64,000 nt of DNA from Nepenthes gracilis (GCA_033239525.1 BSYO01000010.1:8459379-8523378), one strand, 5' to 3'; positions 35,271 to 48,929 are shown, counted from the first letter of the stretch. Made by a program: numbers and translations. The notes: generated by a model from the sequence alone, not told the origin.

Positions 35271-37130
35271 TCTAGGCTAGCAAACCCGGCTGCCTACTTA
35301 ACGCTATTTACGAACCACGTTGGCCTTTCTCTCCGCTCATACTCCATTTCATCGAAATGTAATCCTTCAGAATTCAATCTAACGCCGCTGCCTCATGTTT
35401 AGTTCCTTCCGAGAGAACAAATACTTTAGACTTCAGATCGTAGTAGACCAAGAATCTTTCACTATATAAGTAATGCCTCCATTTTCAATGCAAACACTAT
35501 CATGTCAATCTGATCGTGGGTCGGTAATTCCTTTCATGGTCCTTCAACCTGCCGCGAACCATAAGCAATTACTCACCGCACAGACATTAGAACATTCCAA
35601 TCCAATCTTCGAGGCGTGCCGCAGATACCATTAGTCCTCCGTGATCCGCTTGGAATGGTCGATTGGAGAGCGGGTTAACCGCTTCTTAAGCGTCCGGAAA
35701 TCTCTTCACAATCATTGGTCCATACGAACTTGACATCCTTCTTAGTTAATCGAGTGAGAGGCACGGCGATTCGAGAAAGTTCTCCACAAACCGCCTATAG
35801 TAACTAAAATGCACTGCCTAAGAAACTTCGACACTTCGGGCCACAGAAGTCGGGTCGATTCCATTTTACAACAAAGATCCACTTTCAGGGTCTGCAGAGA
35901 TTCCTTCCTCGATATGATGTGTCCAAGGAATCCAACCTCTTCCAACCAAAATTCGCACTTTTCAAATTTTAGCGAACAACCGATGCCCCTTAATCCGGTG
36001 TAGAAAAGGAATGTTCCTGTTCCTCCGAACTTTTGAGTACACCAGATATCAATAAAAATACGATCACGAACTCACCTAGGTATGGCTGAAAATTGATTCA
36101 TCGTATCCATAAAAACAGCCGAGCATTAGTCAACTCCGAACGGCATTACTACAAATTCGTGAGTGTCCATACCTCGGTTCAAACGCTTTGGTTATATCCT
36201 TTCTCGCGATCCGAGCCGATGATACCTGATCTAAGATCAATTTCAAAATATGCAGCCTTGTAACTCGATCAAGGAGATCATCAATCCTGGGCAGAGGATA
36301 TTTGTTCTTGATGGTGATCTCATTTAATTCCCCGATAATCCACACATAATCTCATGGTTCCGCCTCTTCTTTTTAACAAAAAGAACAGGAGCCCCCATGG
36401 CGACACACTTGGCCGAATGAAACCCTTTATCTAGCAACTCCTGTAGTCACCAAGCTTCAACTCTTTGAGTTCAGCCCATTCGACAGGGTGGTTTGGATAT
36501 CGTGCCGAACCCGGCATTAACTCTACACCAAATTCTATCTCACGCTGCGGCAAAAACTGTAAATCATCTATGAATACATCTTCAAATTCTCGCACCACCG
36601 AATTTCCTTTAGTCGAGATTCCCGACTTTCAAAAGATACACTAGCAAAAGCTAGATAAGTCTTGCATTCATCATTCATCAAATGCCTAGCATGAAGAGCC
36701 GAAATAAAGCAGATGCTTCCTTTCGCCGAACACCCCCGAATGCAGAAAGGCTTGTTTCCGAATGGTGAATTCTACTCTTTCCTAAACAATCAATTCTGCA
36801 TGATATCTAGCTAACTACCCATCCCAAAATCGCATCAAAGTCTTTTTCATTTCAAAGAAAAACCAAGTCAACAGCATAAAGAATTCATTTACTTTTATCG
36901 GTCTCTAAAATGCTATATTTAATATTACTTGACGACCCCGTTGGTGAGGCAACCATTAATGGGTATTCAAAAACTTAGGAAGGGTCAGCGATGCTTCAAA
37001 ATTCATGGGAAACAAAAGAATGCTATGGATCCAGAATCAAAGAGTACGTGATAAGAGATGCCACGTATAGAAAGTGTACCTTCTACACTTCAGACTTTTC
37101 TCGCTCCTTTTCGTAAATAGCAAATACTTT
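35271..37130 (-). pseudogene. Protease-RT-RNase H, chromovirus copy 2
   Basis: RT pieces: [20 protein letters not shown] at 36270-36340, then RVTRLHILKLILDQVSSARI in shifted frames, and EEVGFLGHIISRKE near 35920. The protease region (D-F-D-A-I-L-G) is near 36820 and the RNase H region at about 35330-35700. Same order as copy 1, all frames broken. Confidence 0.78.
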
Positions 37131-38075
37131 GGCTGGGATAGGAGACTTAACTCGGGACTTGTTTAGCGACCTGGACAACCCGATCATATGCCCCGCCTGT
37201 CTACGCTATAACAAACTCAGCCTTCAGAGTGCAAGGCTTTCCACCATGTGATCTCCCGCAATGATCACATATCATTAGGCCGCAGCGAGAATTCGCACCG
37301 ACGGGCCTGCCTCCCCGCCGAACTCGATGGTCTCGCCTTCTTAGAAGGCACTTTCGCTTAACACCGGTCTGATGCCTCGATCAAAGTCCTTGGTCCTGAC
37401 ATCGCTCCCCCTCCAATTCCTTCTCATAAATAGCCGCCCTTTACCACCCCATAAGTCTGCCGGGCCACGAGTGGAAAGGTCTCCGATATCATCTCGTAAT
37501 CCTCGAAGAATCATTCCGACCTTCCTCTCCTCATCTTCCACTATGAAAGGGGCATAACGAGATAATTCAAAAGAATTTAGAATCATACGCCACCGAGCGA
37601 TTTCCCGCCTTAGGCGAAGGAATTCATCCTCCTTCCGCCTCACGAAGATTTGCAGGAAAGTATTTCTCCAGAAAGCCGCCTCAAACATCTCCCGGGCCTA
37701 ATCTCCCGATCGTGCATGTTGAAAACCCTTTTCTCTCCCACTAAAGGTGTGCTTCCCTGCCGCCTGTGTGCATAAAGCACCATATTTCAAATAGGCATTT
37801 GATTACAAAGAAATACCTTTCTTCAAATTACTAATCCATGTTTCAGCCTTCAATGGATCAGTTCCCTTTAGGAATTCGTGGATTCGCTCTATCGCAAACC
37901 GATCGAGACCGACCTTTCCCGATGGACAGAATCGGGGTGGTCACCTGAGTCAGGTGGAGTGGCCGGAGCCAAAGTCTATGACTTCGACCATTCTGGCCCA
38001 AAGAGGTTCGCATATCTCGCCTCACGATCAAGAGTGTTGTTATCCTCGATCATTTCTCCTTCCTCTCGTTAGATA
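37131..38075 (-). pseudogene. Gag, chromovirus copy 2
   Basis: The capsid block at 37341-37688 reads LSRYAPFIVEDEERKVGMIL and RGLRDDIGDL. The start codon equivalent to 18990 is damaged (near 38071). The zinc-knuckle region at about 37150-37220 is broken. Confidence 0.78.
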
Positions 38076-38252
38076 CGGCCGCAAACGCTTTGAAAAGAAA
38101 AAATTTCAATGTGTTGTGTATAATATCATATTAGTCTTTTTATCCTAAAGTGTACGTGGATGACACTCTTCTTGCAAAAACACTAAAATTGTCCTAAGTT
38201 TCCGGTTAATTCAAACTATCCTAAAGCATCTCAGCTTTCTCTCATACCAATC

Positions 38253-41174
38253 GTGACGACCCGACTTTTAATATCATCAAAAGTCACAACAATACTAATT
38301 CATATGATAAAATTAAGAAAGTATAAAATTTTTCTTTCTTTTCATCAAACCCGATGATTCTAAAGATTAGTAATTTCATAATCTCAAAAATGTCAAATTT
38401 TAAAACAACTACATTCATAAGTACTTAAATAAAATTACAAGTTTCTCAATCTAAATAAACAAAACTCTAAAAAGATCCGCTCCAGCCCGCATAATCATAG
38501 GACTCTACTCGACTTCATCTCCATAAGCTTGTCATCCAAAATTTACAAGAGTGAGCTTACAAAGCCCAGATACTCAGCATGCAGTAAAACACAAGCATAT
38601 AATCGAAATATAGATCATAATAATCATCATATCATTCCTTCTTTAGTTCATGTTCTTATCATCTTGTCTTTATCATTCGAATTCATATCATCTTTAGGGA
38701 CTTGGACGGGAGCTGATAACATCGGTGCACGGCTGTGCTACCCCACAACCTAAAGCCGTATCCTCATTATGCTCCCCTAGGCGGGAGGTAATGCCTTAAC
38801 CCGCCATACGGGCCATAGTCCAAAGTCCTTGTATACCAAAAGGTCCTCCCGCGGCCCGTGAGGCATCCTCTCGAAAGTGTCACTCCTATATCCTTCATCC
38901 ATTCTTTAACAAAAGAAACTTAAAGGAAACTCGGTTCTTGGTTCATGTTCTTATCGCTACTTCATCAAATATCAAAAGTCGAAAGAGTTCCACTTGCTGT
39001 CCATAATTCATGTATTTTCCTTATTCATAATATTTTGTTCTTTAACTTCATAATCAAGTCCCTATCATAATATCAAAAGCCGGAGTTTGCTCTTATACAG
39101 GTTTGAGATCATTTCATGCAAAGAATCTGGAGGTTATTTCATGCGTAAGTCGGAGATTCTTTCATGCATAATCCGAATTTATTTTATAAAGTCGATAAAA
39201 ATACCGGAGTGCCCTTTAAATTTGGAGTTTCAATGCCGAAGGGCATTTCTGAATTCCGAACTCAATTGCGGAGAGCAAAATTGAATTTCGACTTAATTGT
39301 GAGAGCAATTATCAAATTCCCTAAATACCGGATAAATTCAATTTCGACTAATTAGCGCGGAGAGCATTCTGAATTCGACTTAATTGCCGGAGAGCAATTT
39401 CTCAACGTGGCTTAATTGTCGAGAGCAATTTCAAATTCGGCTCAAATGCCGAGAGCAATTCTCACCTGACTTAATCACGTGAGAGCAATTTAAATTCGAC
39501 TTAATCACGTGAGAGCAATTTCAAATTCGGCTCAAATGCCGAGAGCAATTTCGAATTTCGGTGTCAATCACGAGGCTTTCCTCGCATAAATTTGTTTCAA
39601 ATGCCGAGTACTTTTTTTCAAATTCGGGCCAAAAGTCGAGATCATTTCAGAGCAGTGAAATTGCCCGGAGGTCTTTTTAATTCAACGAAACCGCTGAAAT
39701 TTGCGTGAGGTCTTTTCATATAATTCAGAGAAACAAGCAAACATTTTTCGAGGTCTTTTTAAATAACAGTAAGAAATTGCCGAGGTGAAACTTAAGAATT
39801 CTGCGAGACCTTTTACGTTAAAATCTCCGAGACCTTTTTTCCGTAAAACTTCCGTGAGACCTTTTACGTTAAATTTCCGAGACCTCTTTTTTTCACAAAT
39901 TGCGAGACCTTTTTCCGTAAAAACTTCCTGAGACCTTTACGCAAATTTTCTGAGACCCTTTTTCACAAATCACGAGATCTTTTTCCGTAAAACTTCCCGA
40001 GACCTTTTTTACGCAAATTTCCGAGACCGTTAAGAAAAGGCGGAGTGGACAGAGTACAAACGACGGAGGTCTTTTTATAACGCAAGGGCTGGAATACTTT
40101 TTTTTTTTTTTTTTTTCACAATGGATCTTAGAGTACTAAATTCATTAAGGGTCCGGAGGTATTTTCACAAAGGGATTTGAAGGTACAATTTATTAAAGCC
40201 GGAGTGCATCTTCACAAGGGACGGAGTGCTTAGTTCATTAAAGGCCTAGTGCATTTTCGCTTTTCTCGTAAGGACACCGGTTCATTTATCTTACATTTCA
40301 AGATCGACTTTGCTTTTAATATAGACAGACATTCTCAAAATCATGCATAACAATTTTATTTAAACATGCAATTTAGTGTGAGCAAGTAAAAGAGGCGCAC
40401 TTCATATAATTTCACTCTCTAGCAACATAAATAAGACATGCATTTTTGAAATAGAGGTGAGTATCTTGCCCAAGTTCTTCACTACTTTTCCTTAGAGTTT
40501 CAAATTTCTCTACTTCGAGAGTTTTCTAGTGGTGCCTTATTCTCGACCCTAAGGCTCTTATTTATAGTCCTAGGTTTTGAGGCCCTCATTTATCATCTTT
40601 CCCTACTTTCCATACTTTATAAATAATTTACCTTTCCCATCGTAATTTTATTTTCCAAAATGCATTGAACGTCAGTCATTAAAAGCCAGCTTCTTTCCCA
40701 TACATCTCGCCTAACAAAGGCCAAAAACCAAGTTTCCGACTAACGCCTAAATGTCAAGGGCATTTCAATTTGATTCATCAAATGCCGAAAGTGCATTTTC
40801 GTGAAATTCAATGGAGTGTTAGGCGCCGCTTTTGAATCCATTGCTTACAATTCGTGACGCGATTTCCCTCCCGACATCCGAGCTCATTTACTAAGGCCTA
40901 ATCCGCCCGTACTCTGCTACAAATTAAATTTCCCGGTCAACATTGCGTCGACTGGGATCGATGAAAGCAACATGTCCTCAGATAACCTCCCATCAAGGGA
41001 AGTCCGATTTCTTTTACCATTTCCCGGTCAACTTTAAGGATCGGATTTGATTTAAGGAAAACATTTTCCTTTGACATCCGATCTCCCCTTTAATAATTTT
41101 TCAACCTCAAGGCCGACTTGCATCTAACCCGATTACTAACCCTTTTTAGATTTTACAAAATTTGGGTTGTTACA
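38253..41174 (-). repeat. 5' LTR of chromovirus copy 2
   Basis: Begins GTGACGACCCGAC and ends GGGTTGTTACA. The CGGAG-core minisatellite is at about 39080-40260 and a T run near 40098. Confidence 0.87.
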
Positions 41175-43151
41175 GCACCTATACAGCTTTATATATTTTT
41201 TTTTATAAAAAGATTTTTTTAAATAGACATCAAATATAATACTTATTAGTTAGTTTTAGACTAATTGTTGTTTGTAAAATGACATTGCTAAATGTAGTGG
41301 GTGATTGAAGAAATGGATAAAGACCGTGATGAGAATAATGAAATTGTATTGAGGATGATTCTTTTTGATATGGAGTTTTGTTGCTAAAGTTGTTGAGTAA
41401 ATGTGGCTATATATCATACTACATTAAAATGTAGTGTGAAACCATCAAGAGGGAAATCTTTATTCTCTTCGCATAGTTACCACTTTGTTGGACATTTCAT
41501 ATGAGCAAGATGCTAACTAGGAGGAGCCTATGCAAAGGGGAAGCCATTGAGGCCTATAAGCCTAATGGGAAGAAGAAGAAGTTTTGTTTGATGATGAATA
41601 TTAGTCATTGTTAATGAGTATCTTAATAGTAATATTTTGAATTCGTTAATCAATTCTATTGTTTTTGTGTCTTTTGTAGTGAACTATGCTACTAATTGGT
41701 ATATTTTATACTACTAGTTGAATTATGAGTGTCATCATTTTGTAGAATTTTTCTTTGTTTGTTGTTCTATTATTAACTTTAACAATTGAATTTCATTACT
41801 AAAAGCATTCCTTTACACATTTCATAAATGTTTTCCTTACTTTCTTCATCAGGCCTGCACTTGTGCCTAGGTCCAGAGCACCTTTTGCTTTCATGCGCCT
41901 TGCAACTTTACACCATTGATATGTATAAATACTATGAAGTTTTGTTATTGTATCTCTAGTATGTAGTGTCTTATGTTTTGAAAATAGCGTGTCAGTGTTA
42001 TTCATATCCCATGTCCATGTCCATGTCCATTCTTCTTAGTTTCCAAATATTCTTTGTACTAGCAACAGAAAAACAAAGAACTCAAAGTGGTTTTAGAATT
42101 GTTGCTAACTTAATAGTTATGTTTCAACATGACAAAGCTTGCACTGTATTTTTGCACTCAGCCTCAAAAGTACCATTGGTTATGAATTTCCTAAAATGCC
42201 ACAATTTTGGGAGCAGATGCTAAGTAATTATTCTTGTTCATTTGATTAGGGAGGAAAACTAGTCAATTTCTGGGGAATTGCTGCAATTCCTTCTGAATTG
42301 TTTGGATTTTCTGGTCTATTATCACTTCGGAAGTCTATCCTCTGCCAACATCACAGCATTGGTGAACAATGATTAATAATGAATTAAATCTAGTTATAAA
42401 TAGAGTTCACTCCTAAATCTTCATGGCTAAGGCCCCTCTTGAGAAAGCCACAATCTGCATAATATAGAGTGCTACAAGATCAGGTGCTTCTCCGGACTTC
42501 TCCTCATCTAAATGAAAAAATCACTAATCATTGATTGGCTGTCCCCTATTACGTTGTCTGCTTCGTTGGCAGGACTCCACTCAATTTTATTTTCTCCAAA
42601 GAAGCTCTTTCATCCTTTCATGAATATTGGTAGACCTGGATTTCCATATTTGAACAGCTACCTCTGGCATCTTTTATTGTGACATCAGGATGTGCTGAGT
42701 TTCCAAAAACACACTTTCTTCTCGACCCATGCAATGGTAATAGACAGAAACCTGATTTATAATAGGAGTTGATTTATTGCCATCGAGCTACCAGCAAAAT
42801 ATTAATCAACAAAGTATAATGGTAGGGCTTACTTAAGTGTTGGCAGCAACTGTTTCTATAAAGTACTACAACTAATCACGGCCATTTCAATGTATGTGCT
42901 TCCAGAAAGAGCAATTCCATCTTGCTGATCCAGATATTTACGATCTCCAAATAAATTTAATCAAGACACTTACGATAAGTTTGGTCATTGGACGGAATAA
43001 GTGAATATAATAGTTATTCTGCTGAATGTAATGATGGAAATAGAGTCGGGAATTATTATTCTTATATTCGTCAGTTCAATAGAATAAGATGGAAATTAGT
43101 ATTTCATTATTTGGTTTGTAAATAGTAAGGAGAAATAAGGTGAGAATAGTG
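41175..43151 (+). other. C1D intron 2 DNA between insertions (copy 2)
   Basis: Near-identical to 22077-24030. No exon was recognised. An 85-codon open stretch at 41966-42223 is broken by an A-run difference in copy 1 and has no known family. Confidence 0.6.

Positions 43152-43222
<71 letters not shown>
43152..43222. repeat. (TAA)n microsatellite, copy 2
   Basis: About 23 TAA units ending where the LTR TGTTATG begins. It is the left flank of the complete Tat-like element. Confidence 0.95.
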
Positions 43223-43223
<1 letters not shown>

Positions 43224-44076
43224 TTATGATCGGGTCTCGGATTGTCATACCTGACAAGGAGCCTTGATTCCTAAATGCCGGGTCAATCTCGAAATGTCCT
43301 GGCTTCATCGCCATGAACCCTAATCTCCACAACACAAACTACAAATAAGAGTCCAGAGGCCCATGGATTTCTTCCAACCAAAACGCCGATGCTCGTCAAT
43401 GCCTACTTCCCGCAATGAACTGAAGGTGCACGCTAGAGGCGCGAAAATATGGCTGAATGCGCTGAGTATGAGTGAATGCGGTGTGGAGGAGTGATGAGCG
43501 TTTAGTGGAGGCCTCGACTTCGTATGCACCCAGCAGAGGGTGGCTCACTTTCATAAGCCAAGAAGATTGGGTGGCTTAACTTGACGCCGACCGAGAGCTT
43601 AATTTCGAGGCGTGCTTGTCACGCCTGTGACGGTCAATGTCCAGAGGCCGGTCCCTTCTCCCGTAAAAGGAGAGGGGGATTATACAGCTCTTAGTTGGGG
43701 AGCTGACGCGAGACCTTCGGCAGGACCATCCGGCCGCCGCCTGCCTGGCCTGGTCAGCTTCGCGCGCCGCTTGTCGGGGCTTCGTGGTGGAGGGGAGACC
43801 GCAGCACGCCGCAGCCACGCTGTCTACCTCACGCTCGGGATTACTGAGAATTTGGGGTAATGGCGCGAGCTACTGCAAACAACGCCTGACCTTCTCATTG
43901 GCCTGCCTCCTCTCGCTACTGCTCTTACCTCCTATAGCTCGTTAATGAGCTGCAGTGGCTCCATAGACTCGAGTACAGGCTCCACGCAGGCAATTTTCAA
44001 TATTGGGCCGAGTCGGTCATTCGGGCCGTTATTTCACCTGGTCATGCTTTTCAGCCTTATAGGCATCGACCTAACA
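43222..44076 (-). repeat. 3' LTR of full-length Tat-like element
   Basis: Plus-strand ends are TGTTATGATCGGG and GACCTAACA. It aligns with 24100-24986 (its duplicate) and 53934-54793 (its partner). Confidence 0.82.
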
Positions 44077-44090
44077 CTAGCCCCATGCCT
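44077..44090 (-). promoter_or_regulatory. Polypurine tract of Tat-like element
   Basis: The minus strand reads AGGCATGGGGCTAG directly before the LTR start TGTTAGG. Copy 1 has GGCGTGGGGCTAG at the same place. Confidence 0.5.
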
Positions 44091-47000
44091 GGCCAACTTA
44101 AGGCCGAGGCTTGGCATGTCCATTCGGTCTAGTTGGTCATCAGACCGCCTTCCTCGAGATGCTTGAAGCTTTGTCATCTGCGGCGTCATGTCTTCCTGCC
44201 GCTTATGTAGGCTTTTTAGGCGCCACAATGATTCGATGCTCTAGAAGGTTAGATTCGTACGCGTGGGTCATGGCATCTATGGCTTTCTTCGTGAATGATG
44301 GCCATTAGGGGGCGCGCTAACTGAGGGCTGCAGAAGGCGCCACCCCGTCCATAACAGGAGGGCTCTTCGATCGGGTATAACCTCATTCTTCGACCGATTT
44401 TGAGCAGCATGTGAGGGCCTTGGTTCATCCTGCTTCCGATGGGAGTCCGCCAAAGAGTCGGTGGACTAGCCAAGACCCTGGAGTTTCACATGAAGACTGC
44501 CCTCATGCCTACACCACGGGTGGCCTTCAACGAACGGGGTAGCTGGCCATTCTGGGCCGCCAGGGTGCCTCCTCCCAGTCATGTGATCTATGGTGCGACG
44601 AGATCGCAAGGAGCTATCTCGGCCTTCTACTTCTAGTCAGAAGCGTGAGTTCCCTTGGCCCCACTTCAATGGAACCATCACACGTCAGTCCTGGAGGAGG
44701 AGGCGACGAAGGAGTCCCGCGGCGAGCGTGGCGTTTCGCATTTCTGGCTAGGGCCTTGGTCAAGGGTGATTTTCTGGGGTTATCAAGATAACTGAGCGGC
44801 AGCCAACACTCATTCGCTCCCAAAGCCAGGCTTTGCTCGGGTTACCGCAATGGAGCGGGGTGAGCTGGTGTCGATCGCGTCCCCGGCAGTTCCAAGCATC
44901 TCGCTTGACGGCGAAGGGAGCCGCATTGATTCGATGTAGATCGCGCCTTCTGCACGCCCCAAGCATCCGAGGCGCCGCCCGGGGTTTAGCCCTCAGGCCG
45001 TATTTTTTTTTCCTTCGCATTTCTTGCTATATCAGACTATGTACTTGTAAGGGAACTTGATTAATAAAAGGAGTAGTTATTGCCTTTGCTCTTCGTCCTG
45101 TCGCATGAAATTCCTCCCTCTTTCGGTCAGAGCCGGCGCTTTTTTATTCCCAAGGGTCATGGGACTTCTTTCGTCTGACGACTCGACTCCAGACGCTGAT
45201 CGCTCCCTGGCTCACGTTTTCTCACGACGCTCGTTTCCAGTCAGTACAATCAAGCCGACGGAGGATGCGTACGATTGCTTGACGCAGTCGCTTTGGACGC
45301 TAAACGCTGATCGGGTAAACGCTACATCCGGCCGGATGGTCTCGACGATTGATTGCATGGGAGATTCTGGGTGTCACGGCCATAATGACCTTTGGAAAGG
45401 CATGATAAGCTGGCGGATCCACCACGTGGAAGAGTCTCGTTTCGTCCTTTTCTAACACACTTAGGTTTTAGAACGCCGCCGCCACTGGGGCCTTTGCCTA
45501 TTTAAGTCCTCAGTGTTCCTCCAAGGGATATGCGCCCTTTGTCGCTTCGAGAGTGTAAAGTCTTGCACCTGTTTACCGAGTCTTTTTCTCCTTCTCTTTT
45601 CACGCAAAGGGCCGGAAAGGTGGAAAGGTCTCTTCGAGATCCGAATCTTCCTCAGCGAATATGTGAGAGATGCTCACGCTCGGATTCGCGATGAGGCAAT
45701 GGTCAAAAGTAATGCAGAGGGATCACTATTTAGAGGCTACCGTAGTGGGCCCGATGCAATTTCTGTGGCCTCTCTAGGCTTTAGAGGGAGGGGCGCCCAC
45801 TCTCTCGACGCCAGAAGGCCTCCGCCGGAGGGATTTCGCTTCCACCGAGTCGCCAGTGGCCGGGAGGACATGGGAGGTGTGCGTGCAAGCTACCGCAAGC
45901 ACACCGGGTGGGCTGTGCACGCGCGACGCACTTTGAACGGCATGGCCGACTTGAGGCAAGGGCCTCGAGGCTTCCCGGCGCCAACATGCAAAGCCTGGGA
46001 CCGCATACGTGCTCTTCTGGGCAGGAGGAGCTGAAAAGTTTAGATGAGACTGGAGTGGAGGGCGCGCGGCGGAAGCTAAGCGAGGCCGAGGCTGCCGGAG
46101 GTGGGTCCCGTGGCCGGAAAGGAACTTCCAAGATAACATCCGCCTCACCGAGACTAGTCTCGCTCGGAGGACCCAAACTTTCGTGACGGCATCCCGAATT
46201 CAAACCTGCGCCTGACGTCATGAACTCCGATGGAGTAAATCCATCTCAGATCTTTCTCGCACCGAGGGTCGAAGTTATACTGGCGAGTCGTGAGTCAGAA
46301 AAGAGCATCAGAATCACATAATAAAATTTTTTATACTCGGGCTGTACTTTGCCAGGTCTGGTCCCGACGTGAGCTCCATTGCCCAGAATGGTGGACTATG
46401 GAATTCCTGCCATCGGGCCTACCTCGGCCTCGGGTTCACCATGTGGCCTACGCACCTCCGTGAGGGTTCATCTCCAAAGAATCGAAGAACCGGCTTCTTC
46501 GTGCCTAAGCCTCTCGACTTGAGTTTCCAACGGGTGGGGTCCCATTCTCGAAGTTTTTTCACAAGGCGGTGACTACCGAAGAGGAGCGAATCGGCAAAGC
46601 TTACCGCGATTCATTCGCAATGGAGACACTTTCCATTCTGTGGTTATTCGACTTCTCATGTTTTTTCGAGGTCGTGAGGTGGGGACCGAGTCGTGATGGG
46701 CGTATCACGGCTTTCCTAGAGAAGAAGAATTCCGACGCCTCATTCTCCACGAGGCGCTCGAGGAACTTTCTCGAGGAAAGTATCTCATAACAGAGACTTT
46801 ATTAGAGGAAGAGGTGGAAGCTCCACCGAGGAGGCCGAGGAGGCTCTGACGTCACTCTACCCAAGGTCGCCGAGGCGGGCCGCGAAGCCTCGCTCGGACT
46901 GGCCGTGGGAGTTCAACCCCGAGCAGGTGTCTCTGCCCGTGAGTCGCCGGTGGGAGCGCCTAACGTTCGCCCAGTTGTTATGGCGGCGCGACCGAGTATA

Positions 47001-48900
47001 GACCGGCGGAGAGTTTCATTCCGCTGGGGAGTCCCCACGAGTCCTTTTGCTGATCTCGGAGCGGCCGGGCAGGGCCGAGGGCGTGCCGACAGTGAGGTCG
47101 ACGTGCCCAAGTCGAGAGGTGGAGGAAGTCGGCGGTCCAAAACCGGGTGCGGCCACCCTGTGCTTCTATGTTTGTGGGATAGCCTAATAGTGTCCCTGGG
47201 GAGCGCTGGCCCAAGAGAGTGCCACCATCACAGAGGAAGTCAGAGCAGGACGAGCCGTAAGTCCACCCCGGGCACGATTTGCACCCCGTAAAGTGGTCAG
47301 GTGGTGGAGGTCTAGGAGCCGAGCCCCAAAGACACTGCTCACCGCCGCGACTCCCGACGCCCGCCCCAAAGAGGTCAGCAAGGGCACTGGAACTTCAAGT
47401 GTACCGGCCTGGGAGGCGGGCCTAGTCACACGGCCGCGTTCCCTACTCAGGTGCGACTATCTTGGTCTTTGCGCCTTTCCATTGACTGGAACTCTGAGAT
47501 TGGCTGACACCCTGTTTACCCTTGCAAGTCCCTAAGGGGTTCTCCCTTCCCCACGCATGGGACGCGCAATCGCTTCGACTTCTTTCTCCGTGCCAGAGGA
47601 GTCCAGCAGAGACGGCATAACGCGCGAGAGAGTCGAGACGGCCGCACTGGGGAGGAGAACGAGCTACCGAGTGAACAGTTAGGGCTGTCGTAGAGGAGCA
47701 AATAGTCGAGGGAGGAGAACGGGCGGCCGCCGAGGAAGTCAAACAACCGAGGCCAGGGAATGTATCGATCAAGTGAGGAAGGCGAATGGCTTACTGAGAG
47801 AGACCGGCAGCCGAGGCAGAGGTCGAAAGCAATGAGGGGATGGGCTTCCACCATGGTGGATGATATATTCGCCTTACCACCGACCCTGCCGCGGCTCATC
47901 GAAGAAGTGCGCCACGCACTTGGCGCCGTATTTTGGGATGGTAGGTCTCGCCCGTGCTAAGCACGGATTGTTTCCATTGAACTCCTCAAAGCTTCGGGCA
48001 TTTTACATCCAGAACACCGAGTTCTCAATAAACCCGGCTGGGAGGGACTTCCCGGAGAGGCCAGGCCGCGACTGTGATGATTAAAGTGCTCTTGCATTTT
48101 TTGTTGTGTAGTGCCGTATCAGAATGCGGGCTTTCTTTTCGATAAAATGAAAGGCAGCTTATTTTTCCCGCACCCGATGCTTTCTCGCCGTATGATACGG
48201 CCAATTCGTTTATGTATTAGAGGCTAAGTCAAGCCATTGCTTCGCTAAGGCCTCAATCCGACGCTCAGGCCGTACTCTGGGCTTTCGTCAGAGAATGCCA
48301 GCGATTCGTTTAGTGGGAAGCTTGCCTAAGAGAGTGGACGCTGCCACTTACCCGGGGTGGAATCATGCTAAGAGCTACTGGGTTTTCTGTGCCACAACAT
48401 CCAAACTCGGGCTCCAGCTTTTCGCACACGATGCCTATGTTGGTGCTCCTACCCGCCAAGGTGTTGTCAGTCTTTGGTGTGCACCAGGTCCTAATCAACG
48501 CATAATCAGACCGAGGGTGCTCTCTTCTTCCTGGAAAAGGTCATATATTACCGCCATTCATGCCCCTAACATTTTCGGGTGGCTCGCATGTCGGGAATTT
48601 CCAAAGCCCCTGTGCCCGACGCTGACCGCCCGGGTCACTTGTCAGGGGAACTAAGGTTCTCGGGCCGCATCACCTTTCGCGCAGAGCTGATTCGGGGGTA
48701 TGACTGCTTTTGGATCGCTTCGGCACGAAGCTATGTCACACTACTTAGGGTCCTTTCGACGCAGAGTCGAAGTTCGCATATGGCAGCTTTTGGGCAGTTT
48801 GGCGCGGGGCCAAGGTTTTGGGGCTGCTTTTGGTCGCTTGGCACGGGGCCAAGGCTCTAGTTTACGGACGGATGAGGATCCACCTTAGGGGAAGTTTAGA
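44091..48900 (+). other. Non-pol region of Tat-like element with plus-strand signals
   Basis: About 4.8 kb between the 3' LTR and the end of pol. Plus-strand signals are a weak TATA (44349), an AATAAAA end (45062), a second TATA-like CTATTTAAG (45498) and a T-rich possible end near 48100-48170. Open plus-strand stretches include 45513-46034, 46905-47291 and 48295-48654. No family is recognised in them. A short repeat, GGCGCGGGGCCAAGG / GGCACGGGGCCAAGG, lies near 48803-48854. The region may be one or more decayed antisense genes of the element. Confidence 0.4.
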
Positions 48901-48929
48901 TCGTTTTGCTTTTGAAATGTGATGCATGC

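Larger units (their letters stand above)
30832..41174 (-). mobile_element. Complete chromovirus (Ty3/gypsy), copy 2
   Basis: Same insertion as 11735-22076, carried in the second duplication copy. LTRs are 30832-33726 and 38253-41174, with the primer-binding site at 38236-38251 and the polypurine tract at 33727-33741. Flanks are identical to copy 1 (GCACT left, GCACC right), so this is the duplicate of one insertion and not a second event. Coding frames are more broken than in copy 1. Confidence 0.88.
27299..46366 (+). repeat. 19.1-kb direct tandem duplication, copy 2
   Basis: Matches 8171-27298 in order. Beyond about 46366 the Tat-like element continues to its 5' LTR, so copy 2 holds the intact right side. 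Length is 19,068 against 19,128 for copy 1. The differences are mostly small indels. Confidence 0.9.

Noticed and set aside
41966..42223. 85-codon plus-strand ORF in C1D intron DNA
   Set aside because: Broken by a one-base A-run difference in the duplicate copy (22880-23110). It has no known family and a low-complexity MSMSMS start from the CATGTC repeat.
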